Shown here one piece after another: positions 20,438 through 29,205 of a stretch of 64,000 nucleotides of DNA. This DNA is from Caenispirillum salinarum AK4 (GTDB taxonomy: Bacteria > Pseudomonadota > Alphaproteobacteria > Rhodospirillales > Rhodospirillaceae). Location of the stretch: assembly GCF_000315795.1 (NCBI RefSeq), contig NZ_ANHY01000003.1:186001-250000 (forward strand), read 5' to 3'. The notes beneath the pieces are model-generated. The model was not told the DNA's origin and made no database searches. It saw only the letters and a list, made by a program, of their open reading frames with translations. A program made the translations under genes and the position numbers. Numbering within the stretch: position 1 is the stretch's first letter; each line of letters starts with the position of its first letter.

Positions 20438-20525
20438 GGGCCCTCTGTTCAACCGCCGTGCTGCGCCGGGCGCATGCTGCATTCAACCAGGGGTGCCCGC
20501 GCCGCTCCGAGGCCCAAATTAGCGT

Positions 20526-20563
20526 GTTTACGGGCCGTTTACAAAATCAAACGGCGGATTTAC
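20526..20563. promoter_or_regulatory. phased TTTAC direct repeats upstream of the response regulator
   Basis: GTTTAC occurs at 20526-20531 and 20537-20542, exactly 11 bases apart, and ATTTAC lies 21 bases further on. Helically phased tandem half-sites are typical of OmpR-family regulators, so these may bind the adjacent regulator and allow autoregulation or control of the RNA downstream. Confidence 0.4.
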
Positions 20564-20776
20564 CGTGCGGGGATTGGGCGTTCACAAACATTTGGTATGA
20601 CCATCCTACGCTTCGTGATGAAGCCGCCCGTGATCGCCGTGCCTTCGGGGGGAGGCCTGAACGATCACCGCCCGACCGCCGGCCGACGGGGAAACGGTCG
20701 CTTTCGGGTGCCGGGCACCTGTATCGGGGGGTGCCACGACCGCCGGGAATTGGGGCCCGGCGCCGGAGTCGATCGT

Positions 20777-20917
20777 CCGCCGGAGGGGACCATGAAGATG
20801 GGGCCGGCGGATGATCGGTCCGAAAGTCCCTGCCGTCGGGACTGTTCTCTCCCCCGGCGGCAGCAGTCTGCGTCTCGCATGACTTGAGCGCCGGTCCTCG
20901 TGGCCGGCGCATTTTTT
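20777..20917 (+). ncRNA. candidate structured RNA with intrinsic terminator
   Basis: A nested set of stems can be drawn. The outer stem is 20777-20789 with 20848-20860 (7 perfect pairs, one mismatch, then GGGGA/TCTCC). It encloses hairpins CCAT/ATGG (20790-20801), GGCCG/CGGTC (20802-20820) and AGTCCC/GGGACT (20825-20843). A strong terminator follows at 20888-20917. This compact multibranch fold plus terminator, in a 700-base gap, suggests a small RNA or leader. An alternative reading is a 31-codon peptide from ATG 20792 to a stop at 20887, with GGAGGGG upstream. It matches no RNA family I know. Chance pairing in GC-rich DNA is a real possibility. Confidence 0.35.
20888..20917 (+). terminator. 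strong intrinsic terminator in the 20.5-21.1 kb gap
   Basis: A 7-bp stem (GCGCCGG / CCGGCGC) with a 9-base loop is followed by ATTTTTT. No annotated plus-strand gene precedes it within 1 kb apart from the SDR gene at 19720, so something transcribed from the gap itself must end here. Confidence 0.85.
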
Positions 20918-21146
20918 CGGCCGAAGGGGGTAGGCGGCCCCGCGGGCTGCAACCTTTTCACTAAACCTTCCGTTTCAAGGGCCTTTGGGCGCGGCTACTG
21001 TCCGGGCCGCACGAATCGCGCCCCGGCCCGGGTTCAAACGCGCGGGGCAAGCGTGCTACGGTTTCGCGTGTCGCGATCACGGCGCGTCCTGCGCCGCGCC
21101 TGCCGCGCACAGTCGCCCAAGGCCGAAGGAAAGGAAGACGCACCCC

Positions 21147-22700
21147 ATGGCGATTTCCAAGGACCTGCTGGAGGACCTGCGGCGCCGCCGCGAGACCGCC
21201 CGCCTGGGCGGCGGGGCCGACAAGATCGAGGCGCGCCACGCCCGCGGCCTGCTGGCGGCGCGGGAGCGGCTGGAAGCACTGTTCGCCCGCGATACCTTCC
21301 AGGAGTTCGGCCTGCACGCGCGCCACCAGACGCGCCACTTCGGCATGGAGAAGAAGGACCTGCCGGGCGACGCCGTGGTGACCGGCATCGGCTTCGTCGA
21401 CGGCCGCCCCGTCGCCGCCTTCAGCCAGGATTTCACCGTGGCTGGCGGCTCGCTGGGCCGCGTGCACGCCGGCAAGATCTGCGACACCATGGACTATGCC
21501 ATGCGCGGCGGGATGCCCATCGTCGGCTTCAACGACTCGGGCGGGGCGCGCATCCAGGAAGGCGTGGACAGCCTTTCGGGCTATGGCCAGGTGTTCAACC
21601 GCAACGTCCTGGCGTCGGGCGTGGTGCCGCAGATCGCGGTCATCTCGGGGTCCTGCGCCGGCGGTGCGGCCTATTCGCCGGCGCTGATGGACTTCATCAT
21701 CATGACCCGCGGGTCGGGCAACATGTTCATCTGCGGGCCCGAGGTCATCCGCGCCGCCACCGGGCAGGTGACCACCATGGACGAGATCGGATCGGCCATG
21801 GCCCACGCCAGCGTGTCGGGCAACATCCACTTCATCGCCGACGACGACATGCACGCCGTGTCCATTGTCCGCGACCTGCTCAGCTACCTGCCGTCCAACA
21901 ACATGGCGGACCCGCCGCACGACCTGTCGGCGCACATGACGCTGGAGGACGACCCGCAGGTGGACGCCCTGGTGCCCGACGATGCGCGCATGCCCATCGA
22001 CGTCAAGAAGGTGATCGAACGCATCGTCGACGGCGGCCGGTTCCTTGAGGTGCAGGGCCTGTTCGCGCCGAACATCGTGTGCTGCTTCGCCCGCGTCGCC
22101 GGCATCGTCACGGGCATCGTCGCCAACCAGCCGGCGGTGAAGGCGGGCACGCTGGACATCGACGCCAGCGACAAGGCGGCACGCTTCATCCGCTTCTGCA
22201 ACGTCTTCAACATTCCGCTGGTGACGCTGGTGGACGTGCCCGGCTTCCTGCCCGGCGTGACGCAGGAGCGCGGCGGCATCATCCGCCACGGCGCCAAGAT
22301 GCTGTTCGCCTACGGCGCCTCCACCGTGCCCAAGATCACCGTCATCATGCGCAAGGCCTATGGCGGCGCCTATCTGGCCATGTGTTCGCGCGACATGGGG
22401 GCGGACCTGGTCTATGCCTGGCCGGGGTCGGAGATCGCGGTGATGGGCGCGGAAGGGGCGGTCAACATCCTCTACCGCCGCGACCTGAAGGACGCCGACA
22501 ACGCCGCCGAGCGCCGCAAGGAACTGGCCGACGAATACCGCAAGGAATTCGCCAACCCCTACGTCTCCGCCGGCAAGCTGTTCGTCCACGACGTCATCGA
22601 GCCGGCGCGCACCCGCTCGGCCATCGCGCTCGGCCTGCGCAGCCTGCTGTCCAAGCGCGAGACCCGCCCCGCCAAGAAGCACGGGAATATTCCGCTGTGA
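21147..22700 (+). CDS. mmdA: acyl-CoA carboxyltransferase, decarboxylase alpha subunit (MmdA/PccB type)
   Basis: A protein of about 517 residues with two crotonase-like carboxyltransferase halves, beginning MAISKDLLEDLRRR. Motifs include FNDSGGARIQEGVDSLSGYG, SGSCAGGAAYSPALMDF, VDVPGFLPGVTQERGGIIRHGAK and MCSRDMGADLVYAWPGSEIAVMG in the acyl-CoA and biotin pockets. By itself it resembles propionyl-CoA carboxylase beta. The downstream OadG-like, biotin-carrier and beta-pump genes, and the absence of biotin carboxylase, point to the carboxyltransferase of a sodium-pumping decarboxylase, most likely for methylmalonyl-CoA. AAAGGAAG precedes the ATG. It overlaps the next gene by four bases. Confidence 0.88.
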   Translation: MAISKDLLEDLRRRRETARLGGGADKIEARHARGLLAARERLEALFARDTFQEFGLHARHQTRHFGMEKKDLPGDAVVTGIGFVDGRPVAAFSQDFTVAGGSLGRVHAGKICDTMDYAMRGGMPIVGFNDSGGARIQEGVDSLSGYGQVFNRNVLASGVVPQIAVISGSCAGGAAYSPALMDFIIMTRGSGNMFICGPEVIRAATGQVTTMDEIGSAMAHASVSGNIHFIADDDMHAVSIVRDLLSYLPSNNMADPPHDLSAHMTLEDDPQVDALVPDDARMPIDVKKVIERIVDGGRFLEVQGLFAPNIVCCFARVAGIVTGIVANQPAVKAGTLDIDASDKAARFIRFCNVFNIPLVTLVDVPGFLPGVTQERGGIIRHGAKMLFAYGASTVPKITVIMRKAYGGAYLAMCSRDMGADLVYAWPGSEIAVMGAEGAVNILYRRDLKDADNAAERRKELADEYRKEFANPYVSAGKLFVHDVIEPARTRSAIALGLRSLLSKRETRPAKKHGNIPL

Positions 22701-23173
22701 TCTGGGAAGAGCTGGAACTCGTCGGCCTCGGCTTCGGCGTCGTGGTGATGGTGCTGGTCGCCCTGTGGGGCACGACCGCCGCCGTCGGCCGCGTCTTCAT
22801 CAGCCGCGCCCGCGCCGAGGCCGCCGCAAGGGAGCACGCCGCCCAGGCCGCCCAGGTGCCGCAGACGCGCCCGGCCGGGGCGCCCGCCGACAGCGCCGCC
22901 GCCGCGCCCGGAGGCATTCCGCCGCACCACCTGGCCGCCATCGGCGCGGCGGTGGCCGCGGTGATGCCGGGGCGCTACCGCCTGGTGCGGGTGACCATCC
23001 CGCCGCACAGCATGCCGGCCTGGGTCAACGAGGGCCGCTTCGAGCACATGTCGAGCCACGGCGGCCGCGCCAACGCCGGCTGGACGCAGGCCGGGCCGCC
23101 GCACGTCGACCACCCCATCCACGAGAGCAATCCCCTGCCGTCAGCGGACAGCCAGCAGAAGAGGACGCCATGA
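22697..23173 (+). CDS. OadG/MmdD-like sodium pump small subunit
   Basis: A 158-residue protein starting at GTG 22697, which overlaps the previous stop (GTGA). One N-terminal membrane helix (about residues 8-28, GLGFGVVVMVLVALWGTTAA) is followed by an Ala/Pro-rich linker and a C-terminal part with HHLAAIGAAVAAVMPGRYR, resembling the end of OadG gamma subunits that assemble the complex. The sequence after that, rich in His and Pro (PPHSMPAWVNEGRFEH), looks specific. Its position between carboxyltransferase and biotin carrier fits the gamma/delta role. Confidence 0.75.
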   Translation: MIWEELELVGLGFGVVVMVLVALWGTTAAVGRVFISRARAEAAAREHAAQAAQVPQTRPAGAPADSAAAAPGGIPPHHLAAIGAAVAAVMPGRYRLVRVTIPPHSMPAWVNEGRFEHMSSHGGRANAGWTQAGPPHVDHPIHESNPLPSADSQQKRTP

Positions 23174-23592
23174 GGAAGTTCAGGATCACCGTCGAGGGCA
23201 CGGCCTACGACGTCACGGTCGAGGAACTGGACGAAGGCGGCAGCGCGCCCACGCCGGCCGCCGCTCCCGCCGCGCCGCCGCCGGCCGCCGCGCAGCCGGT
23301 TCCATCCCAGGCAACGCCCGCGCCGTCGACCACCGCCAGCGCCCCGACGCCGCAGCAGCCGCCGGCCGGCGGCTCCGGCCCCGGCGACGTGGTCAGCCCG
23401 CTCGCCGGCACCGTGCAGAAGGTGGAGGTCGGCGTCGGCGATCCGGTGACCGAAGGCCAGACCGTCGTCACCCTGGAAGCCATGAAGATGCTCACCACCG
23501 TCGTCGCGCCGCGCCCGGGCTCCGTCAAGGAAATCAAGGTGCAGGCTGGCTCCTCCGTCCAGGAAGGCCAGGTGCTGGTGGTGCTCGGCTGA
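23170..23592 (+). CDS. biotin carboxyl carrier protein of the decarboxylase
   Basis: A 140-residue protein beginning [21 protein letters not shown] Pro/Ala linker (about residues 25-72) separates that short domain from a C-terminal biotinyl domain with [14 protein letters not shown] and the biotinylation site EAMKM (Lys is the modified residue). This is the layout of MmdC-type carriers. It passes CO2 from the carboxyltransferase to the membrane beta subunit. It overlaps the previous gene by four bases and lies 85 bases before the beta subunit. Confidence 0.92.
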   Translation: MRKFRITVEGTAYDVTVEELDEGGSAPTPAAAPAAPPPAAAQPVPSQATPAPSTTASAPTPQQPPAGGSGPGDVVSPLAGTVQKVEVGVGDPVTEGQTVVTLEAMKMLTTVVAPRPGSVKEIKVQAGSSVQEGQVLVVLG

Positions 23593-23677
23593 CGCCGGGC
23601 CGCCGCCGCTCCGCGTCTTCCCGCCACCGTCACCGCGACCGCCAAGCCCCTTTCGCGCCACCACCCGAGGCGAGAGC

Positions 23678-24814
23678 ATGGATACCCTGAGCCAACTGTG
23701 GTCCCTGACCGCCTTCCCGCTCGTCACCTGGCAGATGCTGGTGATGTGGGTTGTGATCGGCGTGCTGCTTTATCTGGCGGTCTTCAAGAACTTCGAGCCG
23801 CTGCTGCTGGTGCCCATCGCCTTCGGCGCGCTGCTGGCGAACCTGCCGACGCAGGGCCTCATCAACCCGCCCGACCCGGCCAGTGAAACCGTGGGCGGGC
23901 TGTTCTACTACATCTCCATGGGCGTCCACCTGGAGATCTTCCCGCCGCTGATCTTCCTGGGCGTCGGCGCGCTGACCGACTTCGGCCCGCTGATCGCCAA
24001 CCCGCGCATGCTGATCCTGGGCGCGGCGGCGCAGTTCGGCGTGTTCGCCACCTTCTTCGGCGCCATCCTGCTGGGCTTCTCGCCGGAGCAGGCGGGCGCC
24101 ATCGGCATCATCGGCGGCGCGGACGGGCCGACGTCCATCTTCCTGTCCAACAAGCTCGCGCCTGAGCTGCTGGCCCCCGTCGCGGTGGCGGCCTACAGCT
24201 ACATGGCGCTGGTGCCGCTGATTCAGCCGCCCATCATGCGGGCGCTGACGACGCCGGAGGAGCGCAAGATCCGCATGCGTTCCCTTCGCCCCGTCTCGCG
24301 CACGGAAAAGCTGATCTTCGCCGCCACGGTGACGGTTCTGGTGATCCTGCTGGTGCCGGCCGCCGCCGCGCTGATCGGCATGCTGATGCTGGGCAACTTC
24401 CTGCGCGAGTGCGGCGTAACCGAACGCCTGAGCAAGGCGGCCCAGAACGAACTGATCAACGTGACCACCATCTTCCTCGGCACGTCGGTCGGCATCACCA
24501 TGACCGGCGAGCGGTTCCTGCAGGTGGAAACCCTGGGCATCCTGGTGCTGGGCATCGTGGCGTTCAGCATTTCCACGGGGTCGGGCGTGATCATGGCGAA
24601 AATCATGAACAAGGTGTCCAAGACGCCCATCAACCCGCTGATCGGATCGGCCGGCGTGTCCGCCGTGCCCATGGCCGCGCGCGTCAGCCAGGTGGAGGGT
24701 GCCAAGGCCGACCCGCAGAACTTCCTGCTCATGCACGCCATGGGGCCGAACGTCGCCGGCGTCATCGGCACCGCCGTGGTGGCGGGCTACTTCATTGCTC
24801 GGCTGGCCGGGTAG
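23678..24814 (+). CDS. sodium-translocating decarboxylase beta subunit
   Basis: A 378-residue membrane protein of the OadB/MmdB/GcdB family, which decarboxylates carboxybiotin and exports sodium ions. About nine helices are visible. The diagnostic [19 protein letters not shown] loop, with its essential Asp in GGADGPT, is intact. [17 protein letters not shown] contains the second conserved segment (Asn, Ser), and the N-terminal region lacks about 50 residues of some homologues but agrees with the shorter forms. It completes the four-gene operon, which converts decarboxylation energy into a sodium gradient. Confidence 0.93.
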   Translation: MDTLSQLWSLTAFPLVTWQMLVMWVVIGVLLYLAVFKNFEPLLLVPIAFGALLANLPTQGLINPPDPASETVGGLFYYISMGVHLEIFPPLIFLGVGALTDFGPLIANPRMLILGAAAQFGVFATFFGAILLGFSPEQAGAIGIIGGADGPTSIFLSNKLAPELLAPVAVAAYSYMALVPLIQPPIMRALTTPEERKIRMRSLRPVSRTEKLIFAATVTVLVILLVPAAAALIGMLMLGNFLRECGVTERLSKAAQNELINVTTIFLGTSVGITMTGERFLQVETLGILVLGIVAFSISTGSGVIMAKIMNKVSKTPINPLIGSAGVSAVPMAARVSQVEGAKADPQNFLLMHAMGPNVAGVIGTAVVAGYFIARLAG

Positions 24815-24832
24815 GCCGCGCGGTTTGCGGTG

Positions 24833-24868
24833 CCCCGGCCGATGCTCGGGGCTTGGCGTCGGCCGGGG
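24833..24868 (+). terminator. long hairpin after the decarboxylase operon
   Basis: A perfect 10-bp stem (CCCCGGCCGA at 24833-24842, TCGGCCGGGG at 24859-24868) with a 16-base loop lies 18 bases after the operon. There is no T-run, so it may be a Rho-assisted or message-stabilising hairpin. Confidence 0.45.
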
Positions 24869-24926
24869 GAACCGGCATGATCCATCCGGCGTTTAAGGCG
24901 ACCCGGACAGCAGGGAGGATGCCGCC

Positions 24927-25547
24927 ATGCCCCGTCGCAAGACCGTCTACCTGGCCGGGCCGGAGGTGTTCCTGTCCGACGCCGTGGCCGTGGGCGAGGC
25001 CAAGAAGGCCATTTGCGCCCGCCACGGCCTGACCGGCCTGTTTCCGCTGGACAACGAACTGGACCTGGGCGGCCTGGACCCACAGGACGCCGGCCGCGCC
25101 ATCAGCGCCGCCAACGAGGCGCTGATGCGCAGGGCTGACCTGATCATCGCCAACATCACGCCCTTCCGCGGCCCCGGCATGGACCCGGGCACCGCTTTCG
25201 AGATCGGCTTCATGCGGGCACTGGGCCGGCCTGTGTTCTGCTACACCGCCAGCGACCTGCTGCACGCCGAGCGCGCCGTGCGCTGGGCCGGCCCCGCCGT
25301 GCAAGAGCGCAAGGGCGAGGGGCTGGAGGACGGCGACGGTTTGCTCATCGAAAGCTTCGGCATGGTCGAAAACCTGATGATCGACGGCGCCGTGGAGGCC
25401 TCCGGCGGCATCATCGTGACCCCCGAGACCGCCGCCGACCCGCAGTTGGACCTGCGCGACCTGACCCTGTTCGAAGCGTGCGTCCGCACCGCCGCCGCCC
25501 ACGTAGGCGCCAAGGCCTCGCACGGGGTGCGGGACGCGGCGGGGTAG
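24927..25547 (+). CDS. nucleoside 2-deoxyribosyltransferase family protein
   Basis: A 206-residue enzyme that exchanges bases on deoxyribonucleosides or hydrolyses N-glycosidic bonds. It begins KTVYLAGPEVFL, and ADLIIANITPFRGPGMDPG with TAFEIGFMRALGRPVFCY carries the conserved Asp and catalytic Glu (in FEIG). The C-terminal helix with NLMIDGAV is common to the family. GGGAGGATG precedes the start. It stands alone, with a repeat-rich gap after it. Confidence 0.88.
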   Translation: MPRRKTVYLAGPEVFLSDAVAVGEAKKAICARHGLTGLFPLDNELDLGGLDPQDAGRAISAANEALMRRADLIIANITPFRGPGMDPGTAFEIGFMRALGRPVFCYTASDLLHAERAVRWAGPAVQERKGEGLEDGDGLLIESFGMVENLMIDGAVEASGGIIVTPETAADPQLDLRDLTLFEACVRTAAAHVGAKASHGVRDAAG

Positions 25548-26171
25548 TGTGGGACACGGCACTATGGGGAGAGGGCAGGGCGCTTTAAGGGCGGCCGGCT
25601 TCTTTCAGGGGTAGACCTCACGGCGTGGCGCGTCTTGCCAGTCGTCTGGCAGCGAATGTGGATCCCTGCTTTCGAGGGGTCAGGAAAATCGCTGTGTGCT
25701 TCCAGTGGTGGCGCAAGGACGGGCCACGCAATGCGTGGGCCCCTGCTTCCGCAGGGGCGACGGGGTTTTTAAGTGGTTGTTATAGACTGGAAAAATACCC
25801 GTCATTCCCGCGAAAGCGGGAATCCACATGCGGCGCCGGACATCCTGCCGCGCACCTGCGAGGGAGCGTCAGGCGATTTCTTTACAGCCTCTTTCGCAGG
25901 AATGACGGCCCTTTTTTCAATATAAGACACTATCGTACAGAAACCGGCCGCTTCTGCGAAAGCAGGAGCCCACACACTGCGCTAGCCGCCCTTGCGACAC
26001 TTTCGGTGGCAGCCAACCGACTTCTTGACACCCCCGCAAGCTGGCGTCCACCTGCGGTGTAGACCGCCCTGCCGCACTTCTGCCAGAGGCAGGCCGCAAC
26101 GCTTCTGAGCCGCCCGTTGCCCATTGTCTGACGGCGGCGAAGGCTGGCATTCACCACGGCCGGCCGCCAAA
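25548..26171. other. gene-free region of extragenic repeats
   Basis: No gene can be supported. The region holds the second 52-bp repeat copy (25800-25851), a partial REP-type core (CTTTCGCAGGAATGACGG around 25888-25906), and segments resembling the 16.0-16.2 kb gap: CACGCAATGCGTGGGCCCCT near 25726 and CGCTAGCCGCCCTTGCGACA at 25980-25999. Short readable frames here come from the repeats and change from copy to copy. Confidence 0.6.
25800..25851 (+). repeat. 52-bp palindromic extragenic repeat, copy 2
   Basis: Nearly identical to 15943-15994 in opposite orientation. The core TTCCCGCGAAAGCGGGAA is a perfect palindrome around a short loop and would fold as RNA. Confidence 0.8.
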
Positions 26172-26210
26172 TATAAAACACCCGCCGACGGACCGCCGGC
26201 GGGTGTTTTT
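26172..26210 (-). terminator. bidirectional terminator at the end of pckG
   Basis: A 10-bp stem (ACACCCGCCG / CGGCGGGTGT) extended by AAA/TTT, with T-rich runs on both strands, lies about 20 bases beyond the pckG stop. Confidence 0.85.
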
Positions 26211-26231
26211 CTTAACGCGCAATGGCCGTGG

Positions 26232-28067
26232 TTACGTGGTCACCGGATCGTGGATTTCCCAATGCTCGGGGCTGCGCTCCAGGCGGGCGATGAGCATCTG
26301 CTGGTGCAGTTTCATCTCCTTGGGCAGCTTGCCGTCGAACTTGGAGAACAGGGCGTCTTCCTCGGTCGCCTCGGCCAGGGCGACGTTCTTGTGGACGGCC
26401 ATGATCTCGCCGAACTTCTCCTTCGGGAAGTCCAGGCCCTCCCAGTGCAGGTCCTTGTGGAACGGTTCCCAGCCGATGGGGCTTTCCACGGCGCGGGCCT
26501 TGCCGTGCACGCGGTCGACGATCCACTTCAGCACGCGCATGTTCTCGCCGAACCCCGGCCAGATGAACTTGCCGTTCTCGTCCTTGCGGAACCAGTTGAC
26601 GCGGAAGATGCGCGGCGGCTCCGGCAGGGCACGGCCCAGGCTCAGCCAGTGGTCCCAGTAATCGGCCATGTTGTAGCCGCAGAACGGCAGCATGGCCATG
26701 GGGTCGCGGCGCATGGCCGCCTGGCCGACGGCCGCCGCGGTGGCCTCGGAGCCCATGGTGGCGGCCAGATAGACGCCGTGGCTCCAGTTGAAGGACTGGA
26801 AGACCAGCGGGAAGTTCTTCGACACGCGGCCGCCGAAGATGAAGGCCGCGATGGGCACGCCCTTGGGGTTCTCCCACTCGGGGTCGATGGAGGGGCACTG
26901 GCCGGCCGGCGCGGTGAAGCGGGCGTTGGGATGCGCGGCGGGGCGGCCGCAGTCCGGCGTCCAGTCCTGGCCCTTCCAGTCGATCAGGTGGGCCGGCGGC
27001 TCGTCGGTCATGCCTTCCCACCAGACGTCGCCGTCATCGGTCAGCGCCACGTTGGTGAAGATGGAGTTCTTCGCCAGCGAGTGCATGGCGTTGGGGTTGG
27101 ACTTCATGTTGGTGCCGGGGGCGACGCCGAAGAAGCCGTATTCCGGGTTGATGGCGTGCAGCACGCCCTTCTCGTCCGGCTTGATCCAGGCGATGTCGTC
27201 GCCGACGGTGGAGATCTCCCAGCCCTCGAAGCCCTTGGGCGGGATCAGCATGGCGAAGTTGGTCTTGCCGCAGGCCGACGGGAAGGCGGCGGCCACATAG
27301 GTGCGCTGGCCCTCGGGATTCTTCACGCCCAGGATCAGCATGTGCTCGGCCAGCCAGCCTTCGTCGCGCGCCATGACGGAAGCGATGCGCAGCGCGAAGC
27401 ACTTCTTGCCGAGCAGGGCGTTGCCGCCGTAGCCCGAGCCGAACGACCAGATCTCGCGGCTTTCGGGGAAATGGACGATGTACTTGTTTTCGGCGTTGCA
27501 GGGCCAGGCCACGTCCTTCTGGCCTTCCGCGAGCGGCACACCCACGGAGTGGATGCAGGGCACGAAATCGCCGTTCTCGCCCAGCACGTCCAGCACCTTG
27601 CGGCCCATGCGGGTCATGATCTTCATGTTGACCGCCACATAGGGGCTGTCGGAAATCTCGACGCCGATGTGCGCAATGTCCGAGCCGAGCGGGCCCATGC
27701 TGAAGGGAATGACGTACATGGTGCGCCCCTTCATGCAGCCGTCGAACAGGCCGTTGAGGGTGGCGCGCATCTCGGCGGGGTCGACCCAGTTGTTCGTCGG
27801 GCCGGCGTCTTCTTCCTTATCCGAGCAGATGAAGGTGCGGTCCTCGACGCGGGCGACGTCCGCCGGGTCGGAGCGGCAGAGGTAGCTGTTGGGGCGCTTC
27901 TCTTCGTTCAGGCGGATGAACGTGCCGTTGTCGACCATCTCCTGACACAGGCGATCGTACTCATCGTCGGAGCCGTCGCACCAGTAGACCTGGTCGGGCT
28001 TGGCGAGCTTGGCGATCTCGTCAACCCAGGCCAGCAGCTTGGCATTCTTGGTAGGCGCTTCCGTCAT
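26232..28067 (-). CDS. pckG: phosphoenolpyruvate carboxykinase (GTP)
   Basis: A 611-residue enzyme that converts oxaloacetate and GTP to PEP, a gluconeogenic step. The kinase-1a loop [15 protein letters not shown] contains the reactive Cys typical of the GTP-dependent class, and the following TVGDDIAWI binds metal. The GTP-binding region has [13 protein letters not shown] and [15 protein letters not shown]. The length agrees with the family. ATG 28067 has GGAGA upstream, whereas the ATG five codons earlier does not. The gene may interact metabolically with the decarboxylase operon nearby, as both act on C4/C3 acids, but this is inference. Confidence 0.96.
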   Translation of the reverse strand: MTEAPTKNAKLLAWVDEIAKLAKPDQVYWCDGSDDEYDRLCQEMVDNGTFIRLNEEKRPNSYLCRSDPADVARVEDRTFICSDKEEDAGPTNNWVDPAEMRATLNGLFDGCMKGRTMYVIPFSMGPLGSDIAHIGVEISDSPYVAVNMKIMTRMGRKVLDVLGENGDFVPCIHSVGVPLAEGQKDVAWPCNAENKYIVHFPESREIWSFGSGYGGNALLGKKCFALRIASVMARDEGWLAEHMLILGVKNPEGQRTYVAAAFPSACGKTNFAMLIPPKGFEGWEISTVGDDIAWIKPDEKGVLHAINPEYGFFGVAPGTNMKSNPNAMHSLAKNSIFTNVALTDDGDVWWEGMTDEPPAHLIDWKGQDWTPDCGRPAAHPNARFTAPAGQCPSIDPEWENPKGVPIAAFIFGGRVSKNFPLVFQSFNWSHGVYLAATMGSEATAAAVGQAAMRRDPMAMLPFCGYNMADYWDHWLSLGRALPEPPRIFRVNWFRKDENGKFIWPGFGENMRVLKWIVDRVHGKARAVESPIGWEPFHKDLHWEGLDFPKEKFGEIMAVHKNVALAEATEEDALFSKFDGKLPKEMKLHQQMLIARLERSPEHWEIHDPVTT

Positions 28068-28279
28068 AACAAAGGTCTCCATACCGGCAAATTCGCCCGA
28101 CGCTCTTGAAATAGCGACCATAACCATATGACGGTCCTTGGGCACTGGGCAACGGGCCATGCGTGATGCTTTCACGACGATAGGTCTGACCGGATACTAC
28201 AACCGTACAGGGCGGATACCCGTTGACCGGATGAGCCTCGCCGTTTTCGTCGCTCTTTTCAGCCTTACAGAGAGACATC

Positions 28280-29092
28280 GTGCAAGAGATCGCGACCGCC
28301 CTGCAATCCCTGCCCCTTTTGACTCTGGGAGTCCTCGCCAGCCTGGTCGCCGGGGCCGCCGCCGGAGTCGGCGCGTTGCCGGTGCTGGTGGTGCGAAGCA
28401 TCTCGGTCCGCCAGCAGGACATCATGCTGGGCTTTTCCGCCGGAGTCATGCTGGGAGCGACGGCGTTCTCGCTGCTGCTGCCGGGCGTGGAGGCGGGGAC
28501 CGGCATCTACGGCGGGGCCCTGGCCGCGCTGCTGGTGGTGGCGGCGGGCACGCTTTTGGGTGCTGCGGGCCTGTGGGCCATCCACCACTACCTGCCGCAC
28601 GAGCACCTGGTGAAAGGCGCCGAGCACGTGAAGGACACGGTGCAGCTCAAGCGCATCTGGCTGTTCATCATCGCCATCACCCTGCACAATTTTCCCGAAG
28701 GCCTGGCGGTGGGCGTCGGCTTCGGCGGCGGCGACGTCAACAACGGCCTGACGCTGACCATCGGCATCTTTCTGCAGAACCTGCCCGAGGGGCTGGTGGT
28801 CGCGCTGTCGGTGCTGACACTGGGCTACAAGCCGCTGATCGCCGTCGGCGTGGCGCTGGCGACGGGCGCGGTGGAAAGCGTCGGCGGGTTCCTGGGCGCG
28901 GGGCTGGTCAGCCTGGCGACCTACGCCCTGCCGTGGGGGTTGGCGCTGGCGGGTGGGGCGATGCTGTTCGTCGTCTCCAATGAGATCATCCCCGAGACCC
29001 ACCGCAACGGCCACGACACCGCCGCCACCTTCGGCCTGACGGTGGGATTCGTGCTGATGATGGCGCTGGATGTGGGCCTGGGCGCAGTGTAG
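28280..29092 (+). CDS. ZIP-family metal transporter
   Basis: A 270-residue membrane protein with about eight helices and the ZIP signature HNFPEGLAVGVGFGG in helix 4, followed by QNLPEGLVVALSVL in helix 5. The His and Glu residues in these motifs form the binuclear metal site. A His-containing loop HHYLPHEHLVKGAEH lies before them. The family imports zinc, iron or other divalent metals; the metal is not readable. The start is GTG 28280. It is divergent from pckG across 212 bases. Confidence 0.92.
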   Translation: MQEIATALQSLPLLTLGVLASLVAGAAAGVGALPVLVVRSISVRQQDIMLGFSAGVMLGATAFSLLLPGVEAGTGIYGGALAALLVVAAGTLLGAAGLWAIHHYLPHEHLVKGAEHVKDTVQLKRIWLFIIAITLHNFPEGLAVGVGFGGGDVNNGLTLTIGIFLQNLPEGLVVALSVLTLGYKPLIAVGVALATGAVESVGGFLGAGLVSLATYALPWGLALAGGAMLFVVSNEIIPETHRNGHDTAATFGLTVGFVLMMALDVGLGAV

Positions 29093-29205
29093 CGACCCCC
29101 GCCGATAAGGCGCGCGAGCCAAGGCCGCGATCAGCGGCCGCCGGCGTTCGGGGCGGGACCCTGCCCGGAACAGAGAGTAAGACAGGCCGTGTAGCGCGCG
29201 TCCGC

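Noticed and set aside
20792-20887. A 31-codon peptide inside the candidate RNA
   Set aside because: It has a good ribosome site, but composition is Ser/Arg/Asp-rich with no recognised feature and it overlaps the stems. Kept only as an alternative under the RNA.
21147-22700. Propionyl-CoA carboxylase beta subunit as the sole role of the carboxyltransferase
   Set aside because: No biotin carboxylase gene is adjacent, while the sodium-pump beta, gamma-like and carrier genes are; a decarboxylase is the simpler reading, though not proven.
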